From assembly GCA_027531565.1 (NCBI GenBank), contig JAPZSB010000009.1:62001-126000 (forward strand): a DNA stretch of 64,000 bases, written 5' to 3'. The translations under genes and the position numbers were made by a program. Shown here in pieces: positions 8,637 through 17,263 of this stretch (its first letter is position 1; every line of letters begins with the position of its first letter). The notes under the pieces are model-generated. The model had not been told where the DNA came from. It did no database searches and was given only the letters and a program-made list of their open reading frames with translations. The stretch is from Beijerinckiaceae bacterium (GTDB lineage Bacteria > Pseudomonadota > Alphaproteobacteria > Rhizobiales > Beijerinckiaceae).

Positions 8637-9164
8637 ATGCGCACGCGCCATGATCTAGTCACGCAGTCCCTTCACTGGTTTGTCGCTGTGATGGTGCTTG
8701 CGATCTACGCGATCGGCCTCGGTCGCGAGGCTTTGCCGAAGGGCGATTTCCGCACTCTGCTGCTGTCCCTGCACATGTCGCTTGGTATTGGATTGATGGC
8801 TGCCCTGATGTTCCGCATGGCGTGGCGCCTGTTCGCTCCACCGGTCGAGCCTGTTCCGACGGCAAACAGCATACGCCTCGCGGCGCGGCTGGGGCATCTC
8901 GGTCTGTATGCGCTCATGGTGGCAGTGCCGGTCATCGGTCTGCTCGCCGCCTGGCTCAAGGGCCGGACGGTCGGCTTCTTTGGCGTTCCGGTCCTTTCAC
9001 CATTTGCCGTGGAACGCGACGCGGCGAAATGGCTGGAGGATGCGCATGAAATCAGCGCTCATGCCCTCGTTGCGCTGGCCGGAATTCACGCCGTGGCTGC
9101 ATTGATCCATCATGTCGTTCTCAGGGACCAGACCTTGAGGCGCATGCTCCCGTCTGGCACCTGA
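8637..9164 (+). CDS. Cytochrome b561-family dihaem membrane protein
   Basis: 175-aa inner-membrane protein with four predicted helices (about residues 12-28, 43-64, 85-106, 137-160). Histidines sit where b561 proteins bind two b-type haems: His13, His46, His137 and His151 are the best candidates. It probably moves electrons between quinol and a periplasmic partner. It is the second gene of the rightward PepSY-b561 unit, 78 bases after the PepSY stop, with a CTGAACGG half-site 10 bases before the start. Confidence 0.9.
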   Translation: MRTRHDLVTQSLHWFVAVMVLAIYAIGLGREALPKGDFRTLLLSLHMSLGIGLMAALMFRMAWRLFAPPVEPVPTANSIRLAARLGHLGLYALMVAVPVIGLLAAWLKGRTVGFFGVPVLSPFAVERDAAKWLEDAHEISAHALVALAGIHAVAALIHHVVLRDQTLRRMLPSGT

Positions 9165-9264
9165 CCGTCCGGTTGCCCCTTGCTCATGAGCGCAGACCGG
9201 AAAGGCCATGCACCTGTTTCATCGCGAAACCCGTCTTGTGGCCCGCATCGGCTGGCAGATCACA

Positions 9265-10224
9265 TCACGCCCTGACGAAGCTGTCACCGGCGACCTTGCG
9301 GAAGCGCCTCAGCGCATCAAGGGCCCAGCGCCCGGACAGCAGGAAGCGCAGCGGCGAGCCGGGCTCGAAATGCGCTGCGACCCACTGGCCCTGCCCTTCG
9401 CCCCAGGCCGGGACTGCCTCGCCCTCCTTCCGCTTGCGGAACGTGATGGTCGTGCCGTCATTCCGGAAGCGCGGATCGGGCTCCAGCCCTGCAACGAGGC
9501 CGGCCCAGATCAGCGCTTGCGGCGTGAAATTGTAGACATGCGCAAAATGGAAATGCTGGAAGCTGTGCCGCCTTTTCCCCAATGCATTCGGCACGGACAC
9601 GAACAGCACGCCATCTTCCGCCAGCCACTGGGCCATGCGCTTCAGCGCGCTTACCGGCTCTCGCAGATGCTCAAGCACGTGGTTGGACGTGATGACATCG
9701 AAGCTGCCCGGCGCGAATTCCACCTGCTGCCACACCGCGCTTTGCACGTTCACGCCATATGCTTCACGCGCGAAGGCTGCGAAGCTCTCCCCCGGCTCGA
9801 TCCCCTGAACCTTGTGCCCTGCCTTGGCCGCGAGCGCGAGGAACTCTCCCGAGCCTGAGCCGAAATCAAGCAGGCGCTTCTGGCCGGACAATGCGGGTTC
9901 AAGCAGCCGAAGCCGCGTCTCGGCATCGCGTTGGCTGCGCGTGATATGGAAGCGTGGCGGTCTCTTCGAGAAGGCGAACTGGTAATCCAGCCGATATTCG
10001 CCGGCATAATAGGCGTCAAGTTCGGCATCCGTGGGCATCGGATCGGTGCGGATCAGCCCGCATTGCTGGCACGCAACGGTTTTCAGCGTTTTCAGCCGCC
10101 GATCGGTCTGGCTGACCGTGAGCTTATGGTGTGAGCCGCAGAGATTGCATGGCACGTCCTCGCCCCGATAGGCATAGGGCGTAAGCGGGATCTGGTTGCG
10201 GATGGTGGCGAGAAACTTCGGCAT
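9265..10224 (-). CDS. Class I SAM-dependent methyltransferase with N-terminal zinc ribbon
   Basis: 319-aa protein. The N-terminal CNLCG...CQQCGLIRTDPMP motif is the four-cysteine zinc-binding region of methyltransferases that often act on sugars or nucleotide-sugar products. The SAM domain follows with LLDFGSGSGEFLALA (motif I), GIEPGESF and ITSNHVLEHLREP. A late FAHVYNFTP segment matches that class. The start at 10224 precedes the zinc region; the frame stays open upstream into the divergent regulator. No partner sugar genes are adjacent, so the substrate is unknown. Confidence 0.85.
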   Translation of the reverse strand: MPKFLATIRNQIPLTPYAYRGEDVPCNLCGSHHKLTVSQTDRRLKTLKTVACQQCGLIRTDPMPTDAELDAYYAGEYRLDYQFAFSKRPPRFHITRSQRDAETRLRLLEPALSGQKRLLDFGSGSGEFLALAAKAGHKVQGIEPGESFAAFAREAYGVNVQSAVWQQVEFAPGSFDVITSNHVLEHLREPVSALKRMAQWLAEDGVLFVSVPNALGKRRHSFQHFHFAHVYNFTPQALIWAGLVAGLEPDPRFRNDGTTITFRKRKEGEAVPAWGEGQGQWVAAHFEPGSPLRFLLSGRWALDALRRFRKVAGDSFVRA

Positions 10225-10287
10225 CGACTTGACCTCGCGAGGATGAGTGCCGAGCTTTAGGGGGCAAGCCTGACGGGAACCTGATGG

Positions 10288-10968
10288 ATGAAACTGCTGC
10301 TGATCGAGGATGTGCCGCCATTGGCCGAGCTCACCCGCGAGGCTCTGGAGACCGAGGGCTTCACGGTTGACCACGCGGCCAATGTTGAATCCGCACGCGC
10401 CATCCTTTCCGTTGCCCCGCCGGATGTGATCGTGCTCGATCTCGGCCTGCCGGATGGCGACGGCCTTGATCTGCTCCACGGCCTCAGGAATGCCGGCAAG
10501 GCCATTCCCGTGTTGGTCGTCACCGCGCGAGCCGGCCTCAATGACCGGATCGACGGGCTGGATCGCGGCGCGGATGACTACATGGTGAAGCCCGCCGCCC
10601 CGGCCGAGATCGCCGCGCGGTGCAGGGCGCTTCTTCGCCGCCCCGGAGGGTTGTTGGGGCGGAAACTGCAGCTCGGCAATCTCGCCTTCGACACGGCATC
10701 GCGAAGCGTAACGGCTGCTGGACGCCCCCTTGTGCTGGCGCGCCGCGAAATCGACGTGCTGGAGGTGCTCCTGCGCAAGTTGGGACAATCCGTCCCGCGG
10801 CGGGTGATCGAGGACGCGATCTACACACTCGATGAAGCGCCCGGACCCAACGCTCTCGAGGCGTCCGTGTCGCGCCTTCGGCGGCAACTGGCCGACGCGG
10901 GGGCGAATGTGGAAATCCACACCATCCGGGGCATCGGCTATCTCATCACCGAGGCAGGCGGAGCATGA
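10288..10968 (+). CDS. OmpR-family response regulator
   Basis: 226-aa regulator. Receiver domain with IED, phospho-acceptor Asp51 (VIVLDLGLPDGDG), TAR and MVKP; winged-helix domain with LEASVSRLRRQL and IRGIGYLI. It overlaps the following kinase gene by four bases (ATGA). The divergent methyltransferase starts 63 bases upstream and may share the control region. I see no four-box operator of the 8195-8243 type here. Confidence 0.95.
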   Translation: MKLLLIEDVPPLAELTREALETEGFTVDHAANVESARAILSVAPPDVIVLDLGLPDGDGLDLLHGLRNAGKAIPVLVVTARAGLNDRIDGLDRGADDYMVKPAAPAEIAARCRALLRRPGGLLGRKLQLGNLAFDTASRSVTAAGRPLVLARREIDVLEVLLRKLGQSVPRRVIEDAIYTLDEAPGPNALEASVSRLRRQLADAGANVEIHTIRGIGYLITEAGGA

Positions 10969-12320
10969 GCCGGTCGCTGGTTACCACGCTGATCCGCCGG
11001 CTCCTGCTGGCCGGCGGGTTGCTCACCCTGCTCAACATCGTCTTCGTCACGGCCTATTACAGCTCCGACCCGGAGGGTTTGCGCCGCGAGAAGGTGAGCC
11101 ATCAGATTGACCGCCTCGCCGAGGCCCTGAAGGCGGGGCCGGATGGCCGCCTTGCCTTCAGGCCTTCCGAACGGCTGATGGACACCTTCACGCGCTATCC
11201 GGATGCCTATGCCTTCCGCATCGAGGATCATGCCGGTGCGGTTCTGGGCGAGGCAAATGGATCTCTCGTGCCGGCGGAAAGCTGGCGCGTGCCCAACGGC
11301 CCGGATGCGTGGTGGAGCGATGTGCAGGTCAATGGCCGATCCGTCCTCGTGGGTTCACGCCGCGCGAATGTCGCGGGCGAGACCGTTCGTATTGCCTTCG
11401 CGGCAGCGGGAGACCCCTCGAACCTGCTGCTGTTCGTCTATTTCGACGAGCTTTTTGTCCATGTCATTGTGTCGCTGCTGCCCTTCGCAATCTGCCTGAT
11501 GATCGTGAATGCGGTGACCGTGCGCCAGTCCCTGCGTTCGCTGGTTCATGCCGCAGACGCCGCGCGGAAGGCCGGCCCCAGCCATGGCATTGCAGCCCTG
11601 CCCACGCGCGGGCTGCCGACAGAAGTGTTGATCCTTGTCGAGGCCATCAACGACGCACTTCGCCGGTTGGGCGAGGCACTTGAAGCCGAGCGCGCCTTCA
11701 CGGCGGAAGCCGCGCATGCCTTGCGCACGCCACTGGCGGTGCTGTCCGCGCGCATCGAAACCTTGCCGAAAAGCAGCGAAATCGACGCGGTTCGCGCCGA
11801 TATCGTGGCCTTGCGGCGTCTTGTGAACCAGCTTCTTTCGGCTGCGCAGGCGGACACCCTCGTGGTGGATCCTGTTCGCCAATGCGATCTCGCTGCGGTA
11901 GCGGAAGGCGTCGTCAGTGCAATGGCACCGCTGGCGATCCGCGAGGGGCGGGGGCTTGCGCTGGAGGGCGTTGCGCCGGTCATGGTCCGTGGCGATGCCG
12001 ATGGTATCGCACATGCCCTGCGCAATCTCGTCGAAAACGCCCTGCGCTTCTCTCCGCCCGGCGAGGAGGTTCTCGTGCGCGTTACGGAGCCCGGGCTACT
12101 CGCGGTGCTCGATCGCGGGCCCGGCATTCCGGATGAGCAGAAGCCTCTGGTCACGAAGCGGTTCTGGCGCGCCAGTGCATCGGATCTGGGCGGCACCGGC
12201 CTTGGTCTTGCGATTGTCCAGCGGATCGCCGAGGCCCATGGCTCTGCGCTCGACATCCGCGACCGGCACGATGGCGGCACGGTGATTTCGCTTCAGTTTC
12301 TGCCAGCCTCATCCGGATGA
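10965..12320 (+). CDS. Two-component sensor histidine kinase (2CSK_N type)
   Basis: 451-aa membrane kinase, partner of the regulator at 10288. First helix about residues 8-27 (RRLLLAGGLLTLLNIVFVTAYY), a periplasmic region of about 135 residues resembling the 2CSK_N sensor domain, second helix about 165-187, then the dimerisation domain with His251 in AAHALRTPL. The ATPase domain has LRNLVENALRFSPPG, DRGPGIPD and GTGLGLAIV. The H-box reads HALRTP rather than the commoner HELRTP. Kinases of this group often sense carboxylates or regulate uptake, but nothing adjacent identifies the signal. Confidence 0.93.
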   Translation: MSRSLVTTLIRRLLLAGGLLTLLNIVFVTAYYSSDPEGLRREKVSHQIDRLAEALKAGPDGRLAFRPSERLMDTFTRYPDAYAFRIEDHAGAVLGEANGSLVPAESWRVPNGPDAWWSDVQVNGRSVLVGSRRANVAGETVRIAFAAAGDPSNLLLFVYFDELFVHVIVSLLPFAICLMIVNAVTVRQSLRSLVHAADAARKAGPSHGIAALPTRGLPTEVLILVEAINDALRRLGEALEAERAFTAEAAHALRTPLAVLSARIETLPKSSEIDAVRADIVALRRLVNQLLSAAQADTLVVDPVRQCDLAAVAEGVVSAMAPLAIREGRGLALEGVAPVMVRGDADGIAHALRNLVENALRFSPPGEEVLVRVTEPGLLAVLDRGPGIPDEQKPLVTKRFWRASASDLGGTGLGLAIVQRIAEAHGSALDIRDRHDGGTVISLQFLPASSG

Positions 12321-12475
12321 GTTCACGCATAGCGCGGCAGACCGACCTCCGCTTCCGGGAATTCTGTTCATGGATCTTCAGGACCGCATCGGCGGCGCCC
12401 GTCCGCCGACTTTCGGTATCGGTCAAGGCGCCGAACTGTGCTAACCCGCCACTCAGCAATCAAGGGAGTTGAACC

Positions 12476-12706
12476 GTGAGCGAGCCAACCGTTTCCGAGG
12501 TGACCAACCGCATCTATGCATCGCTCCAGTCGAACAACGCCGACCTCGACCTTCATATCGCGACCCTCAAGGCGGCACTCCAGCGGGAGGGCCTGAAGGA
12601 GGCGGTGTTCGACCCGGCCAGGCTGGTTCAGAACAACCGTTCCGGTCGCAAGCTGATGCAATCGTATTTTCGGCAGCGCGGGGTGAGCGTGACGTTTTCA
12701 GCCTAG
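12476..12706 (+). CDS. Small conserved protein of unknown function (76 aa)
   Basis: Starts with GTG at 12476 behind AAGGGAG at a good distance. The acidic-basic balanced protein (MSEPTVSEVTNRIYASLQ, then DLHIATLKAALQ, PARLVQNNRSGRKLMQSYFR) is predicted mainly alpha-helical, cytoplasmic, and lacks cysteines. The codon use is like the neighbours and the reading frame is compact, so I take it as real. The LQSNNADLDL and QNNRSGRKLMQSYFRQRGV segments look like a conserved hypothetical family of alphaproteobacteria. I do not recognise a function. Confidence 0.7.
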   Translation: MSEPTVSEVTNRIYASLQSNNADLDLHIATLKAALQREGLKEAVFDPARLVQNNRSGRKLMQSYFRQRGVSVTFSA

Positions 12707-12772
12707 CCGAGCTGGACCTGTCAGAGGAAAAGTCGGGTTGCCGGCGGGGAGGGGGCCGCGACCCTCGAAGGC

Positions 12773-12828
12773 ATGAGCCACTCCCGCATTTTCCTCTGCT
12801 TCAGGGCCAGTCCCGGGATCATCTGTCT
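12773..12828 (+). repeat. Dispersed repeat, module 1 only (copy E)
   Basis: Begins ATGAGCCACTCCCGCATT and aligns without gaps to 38491-38546 at about 43 of 56 positions, including the shared GATCATCT near the end. Module 2 is missing directly after it. Confidence 0.65.
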
Positions 12829-12984
12829 GGCCAGGCTCCGCGTCTGGCCGATGCGAACCGACGATCTGCAAAACGCGTTTTCACAGGCCTCCGCGGTCTT
12901 GCAAGGCTCAATCCATAATCATTTATACCTGAAGCTTGCCGCTTGGGCCGATGGGGTTCAAGGATCGTCGCACCGCCGCTCTCG

Positions 12985-13067
12985 ATGAGCCGCGCCCGCT
13001 TCGCGCGGCCTGATCCATGCCGGGGCAGGGCGCTTTCCGGGACGTTTCTGGTTCGTCAGACAGCACC
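12985..13067 (+). repeat. Dispersed repeat, short form, copy C
   Basis: Begins ATGAGCCGCGCCCG and runs through GCGCGGCCTGATCCATGCC to CAGACAGCACC. It matches the 3' two-thirds of copies A and B with a deletion of about 10 bases after the first module and several substitutions. Confidence 0.8.
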
Positions 13068-13576
13068 GGAACGCAACCCACACCCTGCAACGTGTCTCAT
13101 GGCATTTTGATCCCCGCTCGCCGATACCTTGCGCTATCGCATTGCCAATTTCGCCTTTCTGACCAGTCTTGTCAGGCCGACGCTGTGTTCGTCTCCGCGA
13201 ATGCGTGCCGTCATCCCGCGGGCACTGGCCGATCGCTGTCGCTCATTCCTCCACGAGCCGCTTTTTTGCTGCCAACGCTCGAATTGAAGGTGGCCCGCAG
13301 AATGGCAGCGTTTGGCGGCCTGATATCGGATCGTGAGTGACCGGGATGGCGGCGCGCCGTTGCCTGTCTCACGGCGGTCCTTCGAGCTTTTCGGGTTTTG
13401 ATTTCACGTCGACGACGTGGACGTGAGCAGACCATCAGGCAGGGTCGGATGCCCTGCGGCATATTTGCCCATGAAATCAGCCACAAGACCTCTGCCGTCC
13501 GACTTGCTATCGGCCTGTTCGAATGAAACGATCATGATGGTTACGTTCTATCGTTATCGGCCATCAAGGGGGCACT

Positions 13577-15529
13577 ATGGATCACGCGCAGATACTGGCT
13601 CTCATTGCGTCGCTCTCGGGCCCGCCTTCGCCCGATCCGTTTCTGAGCCTGCGCGCGGCGAGCCAGCAGCCCAACGCTGTCGTCAGCCTCGAGGCCTGCC
13701 CGCGCCCGTTGCCGGTGAACGAGATCGAAGGCGTCAGCCTGATCTGCGGGCGCGTGAAGGTGCCGGAGGATCGGTCGAAACAGGGCGGCAGGACGGTTTC
13801 CCTGGCCTTTGCGGTTCTCAAGGCCACCTCCCGTTACCCCGAGGCTGATCCGGTCATCTACCTGCAAGGCGGCCCCGGCGGCAGCGCAGTGGCGCAAATT
13901 CCGCTGATCGAGCGCATTTTCCGGCCCTGGCGGGATCGCCGCGATGTCGTGATGTTCGACCAGCGCTCGGCGGGGATTTCGGGGCTCTCGTCAAGCTGCG
14001 CGAATATGCTCGCCACCAATGCCTATGACATCGTGCGCCCCGACCCCGCGACAACCTTGCCGGCGCTTGCCAGACAATGCGTCGGCGAACTCGAGAAAGA
14101 GGGCGTGCCGCTCGCCGTCTACAACACCACGCAGAACGCGCTGGATGTGCCGCTTGTGGTCAAGGCGCTCGGATACGGCGATTACAACCTCTACGGGATT
14201 TCCTACGGCACCAAACTGGCACTGGAGGTGATGCGGGTCGCCCCGCAAGGGCTGCGCTCGGTCATCATCGATGGCGTCGCGCCCTCGTGGATCAACCTCT
14301 ACAACTCATTTGCGCTCAAGAATGATGAGGCCGTGCAGATCGTGGTCGATCAATGCGCGGCGGACAAGGCCTGCAACGAGGCCTATCCGGATCTCGGCCG
14401 CATCTTCAACGAAACCCTGGACAAGGCGGCGAGAGGCGAGATCATTTTCCAGGGGCAGAAGATCACGCCGGAAGTCGTTGCGATGCCCGTCATCAGCCGC
14501 AACGGCAAATACGATTCCGCGCCGATCACCCGCTACATTCCGGCCTATGTGTACGAACTCTGGCGCGGCAAGGAGATGCCGACGGTCGAGTTTCTGAGCG
14601 CGGCGAAGTTCGATACGCCCAAGGCCGACGATGCGGCGGTGCTCAAGTCTGCCGGCAAGCTCGATGCCGGCCAGCAGGCGCTCATCCGGCAGCTCCTCGA
14701 CAATGCGGCCATCACAGGCCGCACGCAGACCAGTTCCGCCCGGGTGATCGCCGCCCTTCGGGATGCCGATGAAAATACCCGTGCGCTCGGCCCGCTGGTG
14801 CGCCTGTTCGACCAGGAGCTGGCAAATGCGCTCCGCGAGGCAGTTCGTGTGGACAGGAGCAAGGCACAGGGAATGATGGCCGACTATACGGCCATGCAGA
14901 CCGCCCGCCCGGCCAAGGACGTTTTGCTGGCGTTCGTCAGCAAGCACACGGAAGATCCCGCAAAGGCGCGGCTCTCCAGCCTGATCGCAGGAATGAGCGA
15001 GAAGGAACTGCAAGGCTCCTTCACGATCATCCGGCGTGACAGCCTCAAGACGTTCATGCCGTTCTTCAACCAGTTCTTCCTTGATGTTTACGCCTGCCAG
15101 GAAGACATGCCGCGCTCCTCCTTCGAAGGATATCGGGCGACGATCGCCACGATGAAATATCCGCGCATCGGCGCGCTGACGGATGACCTCGCCAAGGGGT
15201 TCTTCGAGGCGTGTGCCCAGTTCAAGCCGCAACCGCGGGAAAACTGGCATGTTCCCGTGCAGTCCAGCATCCCGACACTCTCCTTTGGCAGCCTGTTTGA
15301 TATCCAGACCCCACCAAGCTGGGCCCGGACGGCGATCGAGAAACTGTCCAACGCACAGGCCTTCATGATTCCCGAGGCCGGGCATGGCGCGCTGATCTAC
15401 CAGCCCTGCGTCGGCGAAATGGGGGTTGCCTTCATCGACAACCCCAAGCGGAAATTCGACAATTCCTGTGCCGAAAGCATCAGGATTGACTGGCATATTG
15501 CACCCTGGGTCAGCGCACAGAAAAAGTGA
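13577..15529 (+). CDS. Alpha/beta hydrolase with TAP-like C-terminal domain
   Basis: 650-aa serine hydrolase of the tripeptidyl-aminopeptidase/proline-iminopeptidase type. It shows the oxyanion segment YLQGGPGGSA, FDQRSAGIS, the nucleophile Ser209 in GISYGTK, catalytic Asp575 in LFDIQTPPSWA and His603 in AGHGALIY, so the triad is complete. The family is usually exported and cleaves short peptides or esters. The N-terminus (MDHAQILALIASLSG) is only weakly hydrophobic, so export is uncertain. Length exceeds the usual 450-550 aa because of a helical insertion between about residues 320 and 480. The next gene follows after 39 bases and may be co-transcribed. Confidence 0.88.
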   Translation: MDHAQILALIASLSGPPSPDPFLSLRAASQQPNAVVSLEACPRPLPVNEIEGVSLICGRVKVPEDRSKQGGRTVSLAFAVLKATSRYPEADPVIYLQGGPGGSAVAQIPLIERIFRPWRDRRDVVMFDQRSAGISGLSSSCANMLATNAYDIVRPDPATTLPALARQCVGELEKEGVPLAVYNTTQNALDVPLVVKALGYGDYNLYGISYGTKLALEVMRVAPQGLRSVIIDGVAPSWINLYNSFALKNDEAVQIVVDQCAADKACNEAYPDLGRIFNETLDKAARGEIIFQGQKITPEVVAMPVISRNGKYDSAPITRYIPAYVYELWRGKEMPTVEFLSAAKFDTPKADDAAVLKSAGKLDAGQQALIRQLLDNAAITGRTQTSSARVIAALRDADENTRALGPLVRLFDQELANALREAVRVDRSKAQGMMADYTAMQTARPAKDVLLAFVSKHTEDPAKARLSSLIAGMSEKELQGSFTIIRRDSLKTFMPFFNQFFLDVYACQEDMPRSSFEGYRATIATMKYPRIGALTDDLAKGFFEACAQFKPQPRENWHVPVQSSIPTLSFGSLFDIQTPPSWARTAIEKLSNAQAFMIPEAGHGALIYQPCVGEMGVAFIDNPKRKFDNSCAESIRIDWHIAPWVSAQKK

Positions 15530-15568
15530 GGCTTGCTCCCCCTCGTGACGACTGAAGGAGCCACTGGC

Positions 15569-16345
15569 ATGACAAACAGTGCCGCCAATGCTGAAGGGCA
15601 ATTGCCGTTCGAGCCCGATGGCCCGGACTTCCCCTATTATCGCGGAACCCCGGATACGATTTCCCGCAGCGGCTGGTTGCTGGTGATGGCGGGCGTTGTT
15701 GCCGGTTTTCTGGCGCTCATCACGCCATTGCCTTTCGCCGACACCCTGTTCACAGGCTGGCTCAGGGCCTTTCTGTTCGTCGGTTTGCCGCTTCTTGGAC
15801 TGCGAATGGCGTCCCCAAGGGGATGGACGGTCATTTTTGCGCATGTCGGTGCGCGCGAGGTGAAGCTGATGTTCGCTTTCGCCCTCCTGAATATCGTCAT
15901 CTCGTTCGCGGTCGGGGCCATCGTCAAGGCATTCGGCACGGTCACGGCGAATGCCGGCATTGCGGACGCGGCGCAGCTCGGTGGTGCACAACTGGCGAAT
16001 TTCTTCGCCAAGGTTGCCGTGCAATTGCTGGGGGAGGAACTGGTCACGATCCTCCCGTTCCTCGCCATCCTGACGCTCGCGCGCAACCTGACAGGGATGG
16101 CTCGCAACAGCGCGGTCATCATCGCGTGGCTGGTCTCGGCGGCTGCCTTCGGCCTCATCCACCTTCCCACCTATGACTGGAACCTGATCCAGTGCCTGGT
16201 CGTGATCGGGAGCGCGCGGCTGGTCCTCACCTGGGCCTATATCTGGTCCAAGAACATCTGGGTCAGTACCGGCGCGCATGTCATCAACGACTGGACGATC
16301 ATCGCGGTCACGACGTTTCTCGCCCCGTTGGCGACGTCAGGCTGA
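15569..16345 (+). CDS. CPBP-family intramembrane protein (possible protease)
   Basis: 258-aa integral membrane protein with about six helices. It carries the CPBP/CAAX-protease-like motifs: Glu156-Glu157 in LLGEELVTILPF, Phe-x3-His in FGLIHLP (His198) and HVINDW near the C-terminus. Family members are glutamate-type intramembrane proteases that mature peptides or confer bacteriocin immunity. The first motif lacks the usual arginine of EExxxR (Ile161 is there). The start at 15569 has GAAGGAG upstream at a good distance. It follows the hydrolase gene closely. Confidence 0.8.
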   Translation: MTNSAANAEGQLPFEPDGPDFPYYRGTPDTISRSGWLLVMAGVVAGFLALITPLPFADTLFTGWLRAFLFVGLPLLGLRMASPRGWTVIFAHVGAREVKLMFAFALLNIVISFAVGAIVKAFGTVTANAGIADAAQLGGAQLANFFAKVAVQLLGEELVTILPFLAILTLARNLTGMARNSAVIIAWLVSAAAFGLIHLPTYDWNLIQCLVVIGSARLVLTWAYIWSKNIWVSTGAHVINDWTIIAVTTFLAPLATSG

Positions 16346-16543
16346 ATGAACTGCGAGTCGAGCCGCGGCCCGAATGGAGCATCCTCCGGGTTGCCGGTCT
16401 CCGTGACTTTCCGTTTTCGGGCACGCCGTCGCCAGGCACAAATGACCGCCATGGGGCGGCGCTGAACGGACATTGCATGGACCAGGAATTCTGCACCAAT
16501 GCCGATGGCACTGATCTCAACCGTTTATCGGCTGCATTCGAGA

Positions 16544-17263
16544 CTAGTGTCCGGCCGACGCAACGCCCAGATAACGCTGCTGCATCGAAAAGTCGGCCAT
16601 CAGTGCTGACGCCGTCATACTCGCGGCGATGCGACCGTTGAGCATGATTTCCACGCGGTCGCACACCGCCGTGGCAAGAGCGAGCTTCTGTTCAACGAGA
16701 AGCAGGCCGATCCCATCTTTCGACAAGGCTCGCAGGACATCGATAAGGTGGTCAACGATCACGGGAGCGAGCCCTTCGGATGGCTCGTCCATGATGACAT
16801 AGCGTGGATTGGCGAGAAGCGCGCGGGCGATGGCCAGCATCTGCTGTTCGCCGCCGGAAAGCTGTGTGCCGCCATTGTTCCTGCGTTCGGCGAGGCGTGG
16901 AAACGTCTCGTAGACACGCGCGATCGTCCAGGCGCCGCCCTTGCCGGATGAGGCGAGACGGAGATGTTCGTCGACGGTCAGAGAGGGGAAGGTCCGCCGG
17001 CCCTGCGGGACAATAGCCAGCCCATGCCGGGCAATCCTGTGCGCGGGCAGGCGGCTGACTTCGTGCCCCTCCATCAGCACGCTTCCGCCGGAGGACCGTG
17101 TCAGCCCGATGATGGACTGGCAGAGCGTCGTCTTGCCCATGCCGTTGCGGCCCACCACGGCAACAGGGGCGAGGCCGAGCGACAGGCTCACATTCTGCAG
17201 GGCATGGGCCTGGCCGTAATGGACGTTCAGGTCCGAGAGTTCCAGGATCGGACGGTCAGCCAT
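16544..17263 (-). CDS. livF: Branched-chain amino acid-type ABC transporter ATPase LivF
   Basis: 239-aa cytoplasmic ATPase. Walker A GRNGMGKTT (about residues 38-46), signature LSGGEQQMLAIARA, Walker B YVIMDEPSEGLAP. The LNVHYGQAHALQNVSL start and the LivF-specific EPSEGLAP distinguish it from LivG. The start at 17263 overlaps the LivG stop by 8 bases. It is the last gene of the leftward unit that begins at 24600. The symbol reflects the family; the substrate need not be a branched-chain amino acid, because the unit is led by catabolic enzymes of unrelated type. Confidence 0.92.
   Translation of the reverse strand: MADRPILELSDLNVHYGQAHALQNVSLSLGLAPVAVVGRNGMGKTTLCQSIIGLTRSSGGSVLMEGHEVSRLPAHRIARHGLAIVPQGRRTFPSLTVDEHLRLASSGKGGAWTIARVYETFPRLAERRNNGGTQLSGGEQQMLAIARALLANPRYVIMDEPSEGLAPVIVDHLIDVLRALSKDGIGLLLVEQKLALATAVCDRVEIMLNGRIAASMTASALMADFSMQQRYLGVASAGH

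Larger units (their letters stand above)
12707..13576. other. Gene-free region with repeat copies
   Basis: About 870 bp without a supportable gene. It contains repeat module 1 (12773-12828) and the short-form repeat copy C (12985-13067). The 200-300 bases before 13577 should hold the promoter of the hydrolase gene. No tRNA-like cloverleaf, CRISPR unit or clear rho-independent terminator was seen. Confidence 0.65.

Noticed and set aside
12707-13576. RNA gene or CRISPR in the long gene-free region
   Set aside because: No cloverleaf, no regularly spaced repeats and no terminator-like hairpin with T-tract could be found by eye.
14306-16279. 657-codon open frame on the - strand
   Set aside because: Lies opposite the hydrolase and CPBP genes, both with clear motifs; its translation is low-complexity with no recognisable domain.
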